64,000 nt of DNA from Branchinecta lynchi (GCA_023053575.1 JAKZAP010000022.1:18290489-18354488), one strand, 5' to 3'; counted from the first letter of the stretch, positions 20,704 to 32,002 are shown. Notes: generated from the sequence alone by a model not told the origin. Translations and numbers: made by a program.

Positions 20704-21509
20704 GTTTGTCGAACTATCCCTTTTTCCTTTCTTTGTTTTGAACGTGTTTCCTGTTTGTAGAACTGACACCAAAAGCGAAAACGGCAGACTGGATCATTTT
20801 TCAGTGTGAAGTCGTTGTTTTTTTGGGTCTTGGTGCCCCCCACCCCACCCGGACCTACCCCTCCCCCGCCAAACGACTCTGATTTGGCAGTGCAAAACTC
20901 CATCACATTTTGTTTTGCTCTGTCAACTATGATTCGCAGTCAGCTTGGGCTGAAGGATATATCCCCCCCCCCCCCACCGCAGATGCAATTTCCCGCAAGC
21001 AGCTAAGGATTTCCCATAGAAACGCAAGTTATGTATCGCGTCACGGCGGCTCGCTGGCCGCTCTGCTCTTTACATGGTTTTCATAAAAATATATTTTAAT
21101 CTCCAAAATTTTATCAACAAGTCTATGCATGTCGGATAAGGGACTGCCTACTATTTCTGTTGCCTACGTATCTACCATGGGTTTTTTGGCGGGGGTTTAT
21201 CTCCGGGGGGGGGACCAGTTATTTTAATCAAAGCTAAAGCCATGTGCCAATAGAAATGGAATTCGCATTCCTGTGTGGCAATGTGGTGCCAACTAGCGGA
21301 GAAGTTAGCTTCGCATCTTTGATTCCATGGCTGCGTTCTTTGTCACAGGAGTTCTCACCGGTGGTCTCCGGTTTTTCTTATAAGCCGTTTTTGCATCCAC
21401 CGGTGACGACTCACCTGTCTTATAATCCGTTTTTAGTCGAGCGTTCCTTGGAATAATCCATGATTGCGAGCGCTTTAGCAGCTTCCTGCTTTCGGTTTTC
21501 GGTTTTCAC

Positions 21510-22130
21510 CGCATTTTCTGGAGCTCATAACTCGCGAACCAGTGCAAGTATCAAGTTCAAACTTGATACACTTGTGGGTATTGGGGTCTAGTTGTGCCTT
21601 TTGATCCCACCTCAACCCGGTTCAGGGGCAAATGAGCCCAGATTGCCCAGGAGTAAAGTTCGTTACCCGTGCCAGGAGTCAAGAGGGGGGAGGAGTTCGA
21701 GCATTGGGATCTCTTTTTACTTTTTGCGGGGTCCCAAACCCCACCCCCACTTGGTTCAGGGTATTGGGCCTACATTGCCCATTTTTTAATGTAATGACAG
21801 TAACTGGAGATAAGGCGATGAAATTCCTTTGTGCTTTTGGATCATAGGGGTTGGGTATATATAGCTGAACCACCCCCCGCCCTCCCCTTTCATGGGCAAG
21901 TGGGCCCAAATTGCAAATGAAAAAAGTTTTCGAACCGTGACTGGAATCAAACTATAAGCTGGTATACTTCTGGGAAAAGAGGTGTAAATACGCATTTTGA
22001 TGTGTCGCGACCCCCCCCCCCCTCCACCCCTCCCGTTCATGGGCAGCTGGACCCAGATTTCTCATGAGTTAAGTTCGTCTATGACAGGTCTCAAGTTCAA
22101 CTCTTGTAGATTTGTTGGGATAAATCTATG
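21510..22130 (+). repeat. C-rich diverged tandem array (family M)
   Basis: GGTTCAGGGGCAAATG / GGTTCAGGGTATTGGG / TTTCATGGGCAAGTGG / GTTCATGGGCAGCTGG start at about 21618, 21751, 21888 and 22034: steps 133, 137, 146. Each monomer has a C-rich block and a GT(C/G)ACAGGAxTCAA phrase. The plan is the same as family A but the sequence differs. Overlapping ORFs in several frames are repeat translations. Confidence 0.65.
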
Positions 22131-22139
22131 GATGAGGAC

Positions 22140-22890
22140 TTTGGTGCAACAGCAACAAATAAGACGACGCGTCGTACTTTAATCTTTAATGAACAGTTGG
22201 AAACTGGAATTTTTTGTGATATGACCGATGACTCTTAATGAATTGGGACAAAGGGGGTATTAGGCTGCTACGGTTTGGTTTAGTGCACTTGTTACTACCT
22301 TGCTAATGGAAAAGAGGTTTAAATGGTCGGACTGGCAGCTGTTCGTGAAAGTTCTTTAACACGTCTTTGGATTTATACTTGCGGTTGGTTTTAAAGCAGG
22401 ATGAGTACAAATTAGGTTGTTTCAGTACTTGTTTGGTTATTGGGGATGTGAAATGTCTTGGTTCGAAAGTTTTTTGTATATAAAATGTGATAAACATTTT
22501 ACTTTCACACTCCACATCTGAGCGCTTGCGGACTTGTTGAACTAACCGGTGTCCGGTTTTACCTCACCGGTGCGGACTAACCAGAACCTGCTCGGGAGCC
22601 GAGCTTCAGCGAGGAGTTAGCAAGTTATCGTCAACTTACCGGTGAACCAGAAAACACGTTATAAGAGAAAAACCGGACACTGGTGAGAAAACACCAGTGA
22701 CAGCCTTGAGTGCAACGAACGCAGCTCATGTTGATTTTCTCCCTCATCAACCAGCGAATAGTTTGGCGTTCAGTCACACCTAAGTTACTTGCAGTCCGAC
22801 AAGATTGCACATCCGAAAATAAACATACGTAATATGCGTCAGTATGGGGAAAACCTGCATGTGGTGCGAAGGAGGAAGGCTGCTGACTAA
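22140..22890. other. unassigned sequence
   Basis: No gene identified. ACCGGTGxxxxGGTT and CACCGGTG motifs recur around 22540-22690, giving short inverted matches (ACCGGACACCGGT-like), but no clear element ends. Confidence 0.3.
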
Positions 22891-22893
22891 AGC

Positions 22894-23052
22894 AGAGAAA
22901 AATAACACTAGTGAGTAGCGCCAAAACCTATTGTTTGCAAACGGGCCATACTCGTAGTGCCTCCCACTACGCTTGTGGCATCTAAAGCGAGACAAACTTG
23001 CGGGTTTAGAAATTACTAGTAAAGCAAAGGTGCGGTCTGCAGACACCAAGGG
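22894..23052 (-). mobile_element. MITE G, truncated inverted copy
   Basis: Begins AGAGAAAAATAACACTAGTGAGTAGCGCC and then matches the right half of the copy at 23079-23473 in reverse orientation (GCAAGTTTGTCTCGCTTTA...AGACCGC). The match stops near 23052. A short frame is conserved between the two copies (ISKPASLSRF...KRSG...EYGPFA). Confidence 0.6.
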
Positions 23053-23078
23053 AACTTTATACTACTTTCCTATCGACC

Positions 23079-23473
23079 AGAGCAAAATAACACTAGACAA
23101 TAGCGCCAAGACTTTAAAAAAGTGACATATAGTCGAATAGCAGCGACACTAGCAAAACTATCGATAGACACCGTCCCTACTAGTAGGGACGGTCCCGATA
23201 AGCTTAAACTCAGTTTAAGCTTAAACTCACTCAGCCGTTCATCAGCGCGGGCTCCCATAACTTCACATTCTGAACATAGCAAAAAATGAGACAGCCTTCA
23301 TTGTTTCCGTGGTGTGTACAGACCGCCCCTTTGCTTTACTAGAAATTTCAAAACCCGCAAGTTTGTCTCGCTTTAAATACCGCAAGCGTAGTGGGTGGCG
23401 CAATGAATATGGCCCTTTTGCAAAGCACGGAAAGCACACGTCTTGGCACTACTCCTTAATGTTATTTTGCTCT
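23079..23473 (+). mobile_element. MITE G, complete copy
   Basis: Starts AGAGCAAAATAACACTAGAC and ends, read inward, AGAGCAAAATAACATTAAGG; the matching ends extend to the GAGTAGCGCCAAGA phrase. Inside are a perfect 24-base palindrome at 23170-23193 and a hairpin GCTTAAACT-C-AGTTTAAGC at about 23202-23220. I found no convincing target duplication. It has no transposase. Confidence 0.65.
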
Positions 23474-23790
23474 GCTGTCGACGCTTCTCTTTTGTAGCAA
23501 TCGAGTTCTCCGTTTTGTTCAGCGTGGTTGTCTTGCTTAGTGAATAAGAAAACGGAGTTCACATTCAGTGTTATGAAACCGCAAATTTGTTTTGAGAAGA
23601 GGGTTCGTAGAAGTGCAACAAACAAAATCGCAAAACTTCATTTTCCATTGTGGGACAAGGAACAAGTCTGCCACGGACATTGTGAGGGTTCAAACGTAAA
23701 ACTGCAAACGCCGTTTATCAGATTTTAAACTTTCCACATGTAGCCAATTCCGCAAATCTAACGGTCAGTTTTCAGTTGCGTGTAGAGTGT

Positions 23791-24135
23791 AGAGCAAAAT
23801 AACACTAGGGAGTAGCACCGAGACTTGAAAAAAGTGACACGAAATTGAATAGCTGTGACTCTAGCCCCGCTAGCGATAGACGGCGTCCCTACCGAAACTC
23901 AATCAGTCTTGCACCAGCGTTGGTGCCGATAACTCCGTATCCCGAACACAGCAAAAAAAGGTAGTGACTAGATGTGCACATTTCGCAACTTAGCTCTACT
24001 GGAAATTTTTCAAACCTGCAATTTTGTATCGTTTGAATGTCCCGGTCGTAGATGGCGGCGCAACGAGTAAGGCTTCCGCTTCCGTAGCATGGAAAGTATA
24101 CGTCTTGCCGCTACTCCCTAGTGTTTTTATGGTCT
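23791..24135 (+). mobile_element. MITE G, diverged copy
   Basis: Starts AGAGCAAAATAACACTAGGG and follows the 23079 copy throughout (CGATAGACGGCGTCCCTAC, GAACACAGCAAAAAA, GCCGCTACTCCCTAGTG) to a decayed right end near 24135. It lacks the long palindrome. A 66-codon ORF of unknown meaning (23528-23728) lies between this and the previous copy. Confidence 0.6.
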
Positions 24136-24139
24136 GGTT

Positions 24140-24670
24140 GCGCGTGACATTGGGTGGTGCTAAAAAGGAATGCCATATTGAGTTACTACTTAATCCTGAC
24201 GAGGGACCGAATTGGCATATGTATTCAGGGTTTGACGAAATCACTGGACAGTAAAGTGAGTGCTCCATTTGGACTGGTGTCTTCTTTTTATTGTCATTCA
24301 AAAAGGGGCCTGATAGGTAAGATAGTGGTGAGAAGAGCATTCGTAGATGCGTCCATCATAAAATGTAAAGTGGTCTAACATCTGTGCCTCCATGTAGCGG
24401 CTTTCTGGACCCATAAATCTATACTTTGTCGATACTGTACAGAGCTTATACAATCTCCATAAATCATGTCAAGATGAGTCAATCCCGTAAGGGCAGATAT
24501 ACTGATATTAGTGTTTTAGTCTGATCTGTTGAAAGTTAAAATTTGACGAATATGATTAATTTGTTGAGTGAAAGAGAAAAGTTTCTAGGCTATTCCACTG
24601 TTTGGAAGGTTCCTCCGGGTAGGGTTAACACACACGGATAATTATACATTCCTATATTGGCATAGCATGC
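24140..24670. other. unassigned sequence
   Basis: No gene or element ends recognised. Confidence 0.3.
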
Positions 24671-24679
24671 TTGTTTTTG

Positions 24680-25530
24680 TGGCACTTGCCCTTTCTCCAA
24701 GTGCCATATAGCGATCGCAATTTCTGTCCGTCCGTCGGTCTGTCGGTCGGTTGGTCCGGGTTTTGCTAGTTCGGGCACTTCTACATAAGCTAGGACGATG
24801 AAACTTGGCAGGCATATCATGGACCCCAAATGATTAAGTTGGAAATAGTGACTTCCCGATCCGAGCATCGTGGGAGATTGGAGGGGCCGGGGTAATCCGG
24901 AATCTTGAGGTATTTATAACTTGTGAACGGGTGATCGGATCTTATTGAAATTTTATATTTGGTAAGAACTCGTGCTTCAGACGACCAACTTAAAATCCGG
25001 ACCGGATTCGGTGACTTTGGGGAGAGCTGGAGGGGGGAACCGGAAATATTGGGCAACGCTTATAGTTGAGGGATCGGGACGAAACTTGGTGGAAAGAACA
25101 AGCACAAGTCCTAGATACATCATTGACATAACCTGACCGAATTCTTGCACTGTGGCGGGAGTTGGGGGGGGGGGGGGGTGTGGGGTGGAATTCGGTGATC
25201 CCGCGAGTTCGGTGCGAGGACGATGACATTTGGTAGCCATATCAGAGACCCGAACAGACTGCCTTGATAATAGTAGTTTCCCCGATCCGACCATCGTAGG
25301 GGGAGTGGAGGGATGGGGAATCCGGAAATTAGTAACATTCATAACTTTGGAAGGGGTAATCGGACGTGCATGAAATGTGACAAGTGTCAAGAACATGTGC
25401 CTCAGATGTTCCTTTTCAAATCCAGACTGGATACAATAACTGGGGGGGGGGGGGGGGGGGGGCTGGGAAAGGGCACCAGAAATCTTCTAAAAGGCTCAGA
25501 TTCGAGTGATCGGGATGGAACTTGGTAGTA
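24680..25530 (+). repeat. family A array, copy 2
   Basis: Begins GTGGCACTTGCCC...AAGTGCCATATAGC (terminal hairpin), then a GTCC/GTCG tract, then monomers with G-rich blocks near 24870, 25018, 25150, 25295 and 25440: steps 148, 132, 145, 145. The last block is a run of 21 G (25442-25462). Same left end and order of phrases as the copy at 33161. It abuts the family E repeat at about 25536. Confidence 0.78.
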
Positions 25531-25535
25531 TACTG

Positions 25536-26803
25536 TGAAAATTACTACTATTGGGACCGGCGCATTTCTGTTTATAACCATACAATCCTTATCGAACACC
25601 GTATTTTTTCGTTTGTGACAGAAGTAGATGCCATCTAGCGGCGCTCTCATGGAAATACAATTAAAATTTTAAATCGGTGTTGGCACTGGTCGCAGAATTC
25701 CGCGATTTGGCAATTCTGCGTTTCTTCAATAAAGCGAGCAAGAACTCGGCAACCGGTACCTTGCCAGTAAATACACAAATGAAGCATGACAGTCGAGGCA
25801 TATACTTATGAAGATGATAAAGCGAGATTTGTCGTTAAAGGCACAGAAAACTTGACTACGCAACTTTCGGCCATCAAACCGACCTGAGGGCTTAGATAAA
25901 GATACAGGGACTTATTGTCGACAAGAGTCTTATTGTCTTTGTTATCTCGAACCCCCTCCTTAGTGTTCCCAAATCTAGCTGGCAGGCCCTTTCCCCTTGT
26001 GGACTGTAATTAGGCATTTTGTTCGCCCTTGGCCGTGTTTCGGCCATAGTGTTTTTTTTCTACTAACTCAAAAGTCGAATTCTCGGAACTGCCCGGAAAC
26101 TGCAATGGTCGTAACGAGAATTATTCTTACTCTCAATACCGACTCAGGGTACATTCTTGATATGTCAGCTAGCTGCCGAGTCAAGTTTGAGTCAAGTTTT
26201 CTGTTCCTTTAATACCTGGTGAAAAGGACATAGTGTCATAGGTGCCAGAATGTCATTGTCTTTTCCGGCCAAAAATAACAGGTCCGTCAGAAAAAGTGAC
26301 AACACTGGATTTTTTTTTAATAACTGTTTAATCAGAGCAAAATAAAAAAAAGGCTCTGGTAATTGTTCAATAGCTGGCTTTTGGAGAGTAGAATGATGAA
26401 AATAAGTTGAAGTAACGTTGTTTCAGCTGACAAGTTGTATTATCAGTGGGAATGTGATTGTAAAAAGGTATCGCCCAAGTTAGTTGGCTAGGAAAGCAAC
26501 TATTTCTTTCAGTTTTTAAGCATTTTTTTCTATTATGATTTTCTGAAAAAAAATTCTGTAGGTTATTTTTTTAGTGTTTTTGTTTTTCTTTCTGAAAGTG
26601 ATATCATTTATTTAATTTCTGGAGCTCAGGTTCTACTTTTCAGTAGTTGGGGAAACATTCTCGATGAACATCTGCGGAGGCAGATACGACATCCTTGTGG
26701 GGGATGATACGATATCGTATCAACCTCCACAAAACTGATTGTCAACCTGTGGGACATATGAAGATATACATTACATATCAGTTCGAGAAAAGTTATTATC
26801 ACT
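25536..26803 (+). repeat. family E dispersed repeat, copy 1, interrupted
   Basis: Parallels 56822-57730 from GTGAAAATTACTACT to CAGTTCGAGAAAAGTTAT. Shared landmarks are GAGCAAGAACTC, AGGTGCCAGAATGTCATTG, GGAGAGTAGA and TCGTATCAACCTCC. The block 25839-26208 is an inserted MITE absent from the other copy. A palindrome GATACGATATCGTATC lies near 26706. Confidence 0.72.
25839..26208 (+). mobile_element. TTAA-flanked MITE (piggyBac-like), family F
   Basis: TTAA stands at 25835-25838 and 26209-26212. The ends AGGCACAGAAAACTTGAC and GTCAAGTTTTCTGTTCCT are inverted repeats with one or two mismatches. TTAA duplication is the hallmark of piggyBac transposases. No ORF. Relative to the copy at 40770-41117 it lacks a ~63-base tRNA-like module after GGCCGTGTTTCGGCCATAGT. 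Confidence 0.68.
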
Positions 26804-27200
26804 TACGATGTTCCCGGCAATCACAAGTAAATTGTAACGATATCGTAACAGTTCTGGAACGAAAATAATAAAAGGAGGAGCCAATTTACTTATCACGGCG
26901 GCCTCTCGAATTGTGAGGTTCGTAACTAATAATAACTGTCTGGAACGCAACCTTGGGTTCTCTCGGTGCCACTCTCGTCCTGCTGGAGAATTCTTGTACG
27001 AGCAGTTTTTGTAGCTGTTGGTGTTTAGCAACTTCTGGGCAATTATCTTGTCCCTGCAAAACTCGGACCCAGAAGAAAACTTTTAGGGAACGTGGTGAGG
27101 CCATAACTTGAGGTTGATCAGCGATTTCTTTGGGCTTGAAGGATTGTAAGCAGTTTATTTCGTTTAAGGTGGTGCGTTGAAACGCCCCTTCTCCGCTTAG

Positions 27201-27371
27201 CGTCAAAAATTGAAGGGAAGTCTCCAGATAAACTTGAGGTGAACACGAATGAACTTGAATCGAAGCTTCTACTTGGGCTACTTGAGTCGATGAACGAAAA
27301 GCCGAATCTGGAAAATCTTCTGCAGCAACCTGAGGTCATCGCACCCAGACATATGTCCAGCCTTGTAAAAG
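27201..27371 (+). CDS. candidate exon 1 of five, host gene 2 (unidentified)
   Basis: Acceptor CTTCTCCGCTTAG at 27188-27200, donor AAAAG|GTAAGAAAT at 27371/27372. The 171 bases read 2+56 codons+1: SKIEGKSPDKLEVNTNELES..., later PEVIAPRHMSSLVK. It is acidic and helical with no family I can name. The 1-base overhang fits exon 29794-29922 (joined codon GGA, Gly). Earlier exons were not found; 26800-27190 holds only an unassigned minus-strand frame (26886-27206). Splice sites and phase are seen; function unknown. Confidence 0.6.
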
Positions 27372-27500
27372 GTAAGAAATGAAACGGAAACCACAGTACT
27401 CTCATCAGTCTTTTATTATCTGTACTAGATAAAATACATATATATATATTTATTTTCCCATCATAAGACCGGAATGGTACTTTTCAACGGTTTTCGCGTG

Positions 27501-27845
27501 CTACGGAAAAATGATGAACTTTCCACGCGGTTTTCTCGCTTTGGAAACCGAAGCAGCTATCCTGGAAAGTGCTTCCAGAGAGTTAGTGGAAATCTCCGCG
27601 GGAAGTTGGATACTTCGGCAGGAATTTTGAAGTTCTTGAAAGTAGTTGCAAGTGTCACTAAGGAATGGAAAAACAGGGCAATGGTCATTCAGGATGACGT
27701 CGTTGGAATGTATGAGAATCGTAGGAATGTCCTGTGAACCATATTTATTAGAACGATTTGGAATAATTCTGTATTTTCCCGGCGAGTTGAAAAAAAGTGA
27801 TTCGAGGAATCGCTTTCCCCCATTGCTCGCATTTTGTCGGCACAT
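27501..27845 (-). other. unassigned 114-codon ORF
   Basis: Long minus-strand frame (GKYRIIPNRSNKYGSQDIPT..., ending GKFIIFP) with ordinary amino-acid composition; the plus strand is also open over much of it. The first codons lie in a transposon end (27835-27909), so the Met is not natural. No domain recognised. It may be a decayed element ORF. Confidence 0.2.
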
Positions 27846-27909
27846 TTCTTAATCCGTCGGCACAAACTGGCCGCCCCCCCCCCCCCAAAGGTAAAAGGCT
27901 AGTTACGCT
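27835..27909 (+). mobile_element. truncated right end of the 5160-7096 hAT-like element
   Basis: CCGTCGGCACAAACTGG, a run of 13 C and AAAGGTAAAAGGCTAGTTACGC match the last 60-70 bases of the element at 5160-7096 (CCGTCGGCACAAACCGG ... AAAGGTAAATAGCTAGTGACGC). The terminal CCCCTG is lost. Confidence 0.6.
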
Positions 27910-28680
27910 GAAGACTTATGACCCGAGAAAGTCTGGATGAAGAAGTTAGATAAATATTATCCTTTCTGATCCCTTCGATGCATTTGGACTTGTTTACATT
28001 TTCGCACAGACTATTTGGAATTTACTCCGACTAATTTACCCCGACTTTACTTCCCGCCTTACTCGCTGGAAATTGATTCTAGAATCTCGTGAAAACGCTC
28101 CTTATGTCTCTTCATAGTTAAGAGATATTGCGAGAGCTGATGCATAGGAGCTTATCTGCTCTTTTGTTCGTGGAATTTGAACATGAATATACAGCAGCTG
28201 AATGCTCGTGGTGGGAAATCATAACGATATGCTCTTCGGTGAACCTTTAAAGTTTGACTGAAAAACCATCTTATTTTTGTGTCATTTAATTGGACACTGA
28301 ATTATTCGGATTTGCCAAAGGGATATTTTATTTTCCACTATCTGCTCTGTTTGGGACGTTCAGAATATCTGCGGCCGTCCCCACAGCGTAAAGTTCTACT
28401 ATGACGCGGGGAATTTTAATGTCAACATAAATGCGGCTTTTCAGTGGGCCTTTCTCGTAAGGCATATGACAAAAGTACAAGCGTATAGAGGTACCACAAA
28501 CCCCACGGTAGTTCCACTATTTGAAAATCGATTATTCGTGATAGCGATACAACGAAGTAGCGCATTTTCAGCGGGTCTTTACTTAGCATCTCTGTGATGC
28601 ATTGTAAATTTCCACATTTGTTGAGATAAAACTATCCCGCTGCTCGTTGGTCTTAGCCCGGGCTGATCAAAATACGTTCA
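27910..28680. other. intronic sequence, unassigned
   Basis: Between candidate exons of gene 2. No repeat or exon recognised. Confidence 0.3.
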
Positions 28681-28682
28681 TA

Positions 28683-28735
28683 AGGCCCTCGGTGGCTCAG
28701 TTTGTAGGGCCTGCGTCTTAGATGCGTTTTTAGAT
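28683..28735 (+). other. tRNA-like fragment, possible SINE head
   Basis: GCCCTCGGTGGCTCAGTTTGTAGGGC resembles a tRNA 5' half: acceptor strand, then an A-box-like GTGGCTCAGTTTGTAGGGC and a possible anticodon arm. No matching 3' acceptor strand or good T-arm follows (only TTCAATCG near 28757), so it is not a functional tRNA. Confidence 0.35.
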
Positions 28736-28954
28736 CACCTCTTCCTTCAATCGTTCGTCAAACTCTGTTACTTCTTTTGTTTATTTTTTGGTTCTGTTCA
28801 CCGTTTCATCGTCCCTACTTAACACGGTGCATAGATGCCCGCTAATCTTCAAGCCAATTTAAGTGAAGTGATGGGCAACTAGATTGTCCCATCCCAGCCC
28901 TTTTAGGTTGAACTTTAAGACTACCTACTCATGCAGGAACAGATGAAGGCATTT

Positions 28955-29115
28955 TCGTTTAGTTTAGCCAAACAGTGGTTGAAAGCGGATGCTTTCATCT
29001 ACGTTGCTTTATCAGTGATATTTTGCCCCTTCTTGGCATGGGCCCTCTTCAGGGTCCTACCGCCTGTGAAGCATCGCAGCTGACATATCCGTTTTCAACT
29101 AGTGTTTGAAAGCAT
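28955..29115. repeat. foldback K, short copy
   Basis: AAACAGTGGTTGAAAGCGGATG and CATATCCGTTTTCAACTAGTGTTT form inverted arms. Between them the minus strand reads CTGAAGAGGGCCC...CCAAGAAGGGGCAAAATATCAC, the degenerate counterpart of the hammerhead-like core in the copy at 37823-38037. Confidence 0.55.
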
Positions 29116-29248
29116 GTTTCCCAGTCAGCTTGGACCCAAGGAGTATTTATAGTTTAACTGAAAATGGCCGAAATAGGACAGTCTAGTTACCCGTCACTTA
29201 TTCACTTGCACTGTAAAAAGTTTCTCCGAGTAAGGATTAAAGTTAACT

Positions 29249-29357
29249 GCAGTATTTGCTACTGGGATTAATCTTATCTCTACTGGGTAAGATTAATCCG
29301 AATTAGAGATAATTTTATCTCAGTAGAGACAAGATTAATCCCAGTAGCAAATACTGC
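29249..29357. repeat. 37-bp inverted repeat with 35-base loop
   Basis: Arms 29249-29285 and 29321-29357 (GCAGTATTTGCTACTGGGAT...) are complementary at 36 of 37 positions; the loop is AT-rich. The dimensions would suit a long small-RNA precursor hairpin or a tiny MITE. It lies in the intron between candidate exons 27201-27371 and 29794-29922. Confidence 0.7.
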
Positions 29358-29387
29358 AAGATTTTTGTTTAAAGTGTAGAGAGGCTG

Positions 29388-29780
29388 GAAGACCCGATGA
29401 AAATGCGTTACTTCCTTGCTCCGCCATTCACCAATAGTCAATTTTCAGATAGTGGAATTTACCTGTCGGATTTGTGGTCCCTCTATGCGCTTGTACCTGT
29501 GTTGTATGCTTGACGAAAACGATTTACGAAAAATCAGTGTTCGCGCAGTGAGCTACCCACCACAAGCTGATCACTGGCCACTGAAAAGCCGCGTTTATAT
29601 TGAGATTCAAATTTCACGCGTCTTAGTCGAATTTTGCGTTGTGGAGACGGTCGCAGATATTCTGAACGTCATACTAGAGCAACCAGTGAAAAATAAAATA
29701 AATCCCTTAACACAATCCAAATAATGCAGTTTATTCAGTTAAATGGTACAGAAATAGGTTGGCTTTTTAGTTAAAGTTTA
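29388..29780 (+). repeat. family I dispersed repeat, copy 1
   Basis: GATGAAAATGCGTTACTTCC, TGCGCTTGTACCTGTGTTGT, TGGCCACTGAAAAGC, AAATCCCTTAACAC and CAGTTAAATGGTACAG parallel 61990-62625. It ends just before the acceptor of exon 29794-29922. The ORF at 29416-29724 is a repeat translation. Confidence 0.6.
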
Positions 29781-29793
29781 TCATTTATTTTAG

Positions 29794-29922
29794 GAATCGT
29801 TGAAAAGTTTAAAGAAATCCCAGAGGAACATCAAACGGACCCTCTTGCTCAGCTGTCACTCGATCGTCTCGGACAAGCCGTGCAAATCTCGTTGGCATCT
29901 GGATGTCTGTATGGAAACACTC
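29794..29922 (+). CDS. candidate exon 2, host gene 2
   Basis: Acceptor TTTATTTTAG (29784-29793) and donor ACTC|GTAAGTCC (29922/29923), both near consensus. Reads 2+42 codons+1: IVEKFKEIPEEHQTDPLAQL..., ending CLYGNT. Like its neighbours it is a phase-1/phase-1 exon (129 bases), and it joins to exon 31699-31860 through codon CTC (Leu). Helical and soluble in appearance; family unknown. Confidence 0.65.
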
Positions 29923-30432
29923 GTAAGTCCGTCTTCTTAGTTATATCACAAATCCATATGCCAACAGAAACACATAACTCTCAAAGCACACCTCGCACTA
30001 TTTACTGTTTATGCTCCAATATTCAGAATTATCTGAATACTGTAAAAACCAAGATCTGCTTTTAACAAATTATTCACAGCTTAAACTTGGCAAAGTCCAG
30101 AAAACTGGTTTTGCGCGTCGAATCCGTGACACTCGAACAGTCGTTGGGAGCATAATGTGCATGGACACTAGTTAATGGTGGCAAGTACAAAGATAAGTGA
30201 GTTGTCGTTAGGGGTTTCGGAATATAATATATGGAATTTGGGTCTGTGGGTTTAAGATTAATGAATGCAATTACGGAGGTAAGTTGCATTGGCAAGGTTG
30301 ATAGTTCCCCTGCCGCCGAAAAATAGTGTTGGATAGCATGCCGCGGATCTGTATAGCCCCGCTAAGAGGGAAATATCAGTGGGATCGCCCCCGTGTGGCG
30401 TGCAAGACAAAGTAGCTGATTGTGGTTTCTTA

Positions 30433-30720
30433 GAGCATGTTCCACCCTTCTACAAATAGTAACTATTGTTTACTATTTCCGTTCCAACCTCACCAAAAGT
30501 TACTACGCTGACCGTTCCAACCTTCTGGAAATGGTAACTATTTGCTTACCACGCTCGGGAGCGTAGTAAGCGTAGTTATGGATCTCTTTAGCGTGATTGG
30601 TCGAATTCGCCCGTGGCAAGATATTCTGCTGCAAAAGAGAAAAATCGTTCCAGCCTTGACGGCAAAAAGCCAGGATTCGTGACGTCATGCGTAGTAACTA
30701 CGGTAAGTAGGATGGAACAC
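30433..30720 (+). mobile_element. MITE J, copy 1
   Basis: Starts GAGCATGTTCCACCCTTC, ends ...GTAGTAACTACGGTAAGTAGGATGGAACAC, the inverse of the start; the last four bases of the right end are lost. The interior has hairpins (ATAGTAACTATTGTTTACTAT, CCACGCTCGGGAGCGTAG). Copies at 31125-31419 and 33079-34834 share all landmarks. Confidence 0.68.
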
Positions 30721-31124
30721 TATATTAAAGTTTGAAACAAAATTGAAAATGCAGCTTATTTTTGCATCTGATACTTAAATACACTCAAACATTTAGAGCC
30801 ACCTAAAGGATTTTGTATTTTTTTCACCCGAGGCTCTAGTGATAACCTTCAAAATGTGCGCTTCCTACACGGCAACTCAAAATTCACCCAGAAGCGGAAA
30901 GTTTGAATTAAAAAAAATGCTGTATTTCCAGGGACTCTAAACCTAGAAAAGTCCCGGCTGAAGAAAGTAGGCAATAAGATATGTCTTGCAAGGAATCTGC
31001 CATTTTTAGTTTATTTTTCGGCAATGGCTTGCCGAATAGTTGGTAAATATTTCAAGCATATAGGGTCAAGCACATAGAGGTAAAAACAAATACGAAAGAA
31101 TAAGTTTATTCGATGAGACCCATT

Positions 31125-31419
31125 GAGCGTGTTCCACCCTTCTGCAAATAGTAACTATTAGTTACTATTTCGGTCCAACCTCACCAAACGTTACTACGCT
31201 GACCGTTACAACCTTCTTGCAATAGTAACTAATAACTATTTGCTTACCACGCTCGGGAGCGTAGTAACCACGGATCTCTGTAACGTGATTGGTCGGATTC
31301 GCCCGTGGCATAATATTCTGCTGGAAAATAGAAAAATTGTTCCAGCCTCGACGGCAAAAAGCCAGAATTCGTGACGTCATGCGTAGTAACTACGGTAATT
31401 AGTAGGATGGAACACGCTC
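31125..31419 (+). mobile_element. MITE J, copy 2, complete
   Basis: Ends GAGCGTGTTCCACCC and GGATGGAACACGCTC are inverted; ATT flanks both sides (31122-31124, 31420-31422). A 3-bp duplication plus short inverted ends suggests the PIF/Harbinger group, although ATT is not the usual TWA. 295 bases, no ORF. Confidence 0.7.
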
Positions 31420-31698
31420 ATTATCTGCGGGTAGTGGACAAACTGAACATCGCATTTTTATCGAGTGGATTATTCTCAGCAGGCTTATCTCAGCCCTAAT
31501 CAGTTAAACTTTAAGCTGTGTTCAGAGTTAACTATCAATCAAAGAGGCTTACCATTTCTGTACGGGGTGTTTTCGGTGCACTTAAGTTTGGTGAAATAGC
31601 TGTTGGCTGCAGGGCATGCCATTCAAACGGGAAAAATGTGTCGACCAAAAGGTCTCCAAGCCATTAGTCTGCACTTTCTTTACCTTCTTCGTCTTAAG

Positions 31699-31860
31699 TC
31701 TTTGTTGACAAACATGCATGGTTGTCCGGGAAGTTGAGTGAAGACAAGCAAGCAGACAACCGTAGCCTAACAAATGCATCGGCGAGATGGGTAAGACGAG
31801 GAACAGTTTATAAAAGTGTATCAGTTTCCGCAGCTTCAATCAGGGCTACTGACCTTTTAG
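31699..31860 (+). CDS. candidate exon 3, host gene 2
   Basis: Long pyrimidine tract and acceptor CTTCTTCGTCTTAAG (31684-31698); donor TTTTAG|GTGAGTTG (31860/31861). Reads 2+53 codons+1: FVDKHAWLSGKLSEDKQADN..., ending SIRATDLL. It starts with the two bases needed by exon 29794-29922 and leaves one base, which fits exon 46206-46380 (joined codon GAA, Glu). No domain recognised. Confidence 0.65.
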
Positions 31861-32002
31861 GTGAGTTGAAACAGGGCCTGACTTCATCAAAACAGGGCTG
31901 TGAAACAAATATATCGGCGATATAGGTAAGACGTGTTGCCGTAGTTAGCCCTTGAATTGTGTGAAAATAATGTATTTGTACAAATAAAATGGCTTTCAAT
32001 TA

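Noticed and set aside
28683..28735. Functional tRNA gene
   Set aside because: Only the 5' half matches; there is no pairing 3' acceptor strand and no proper T-arm.
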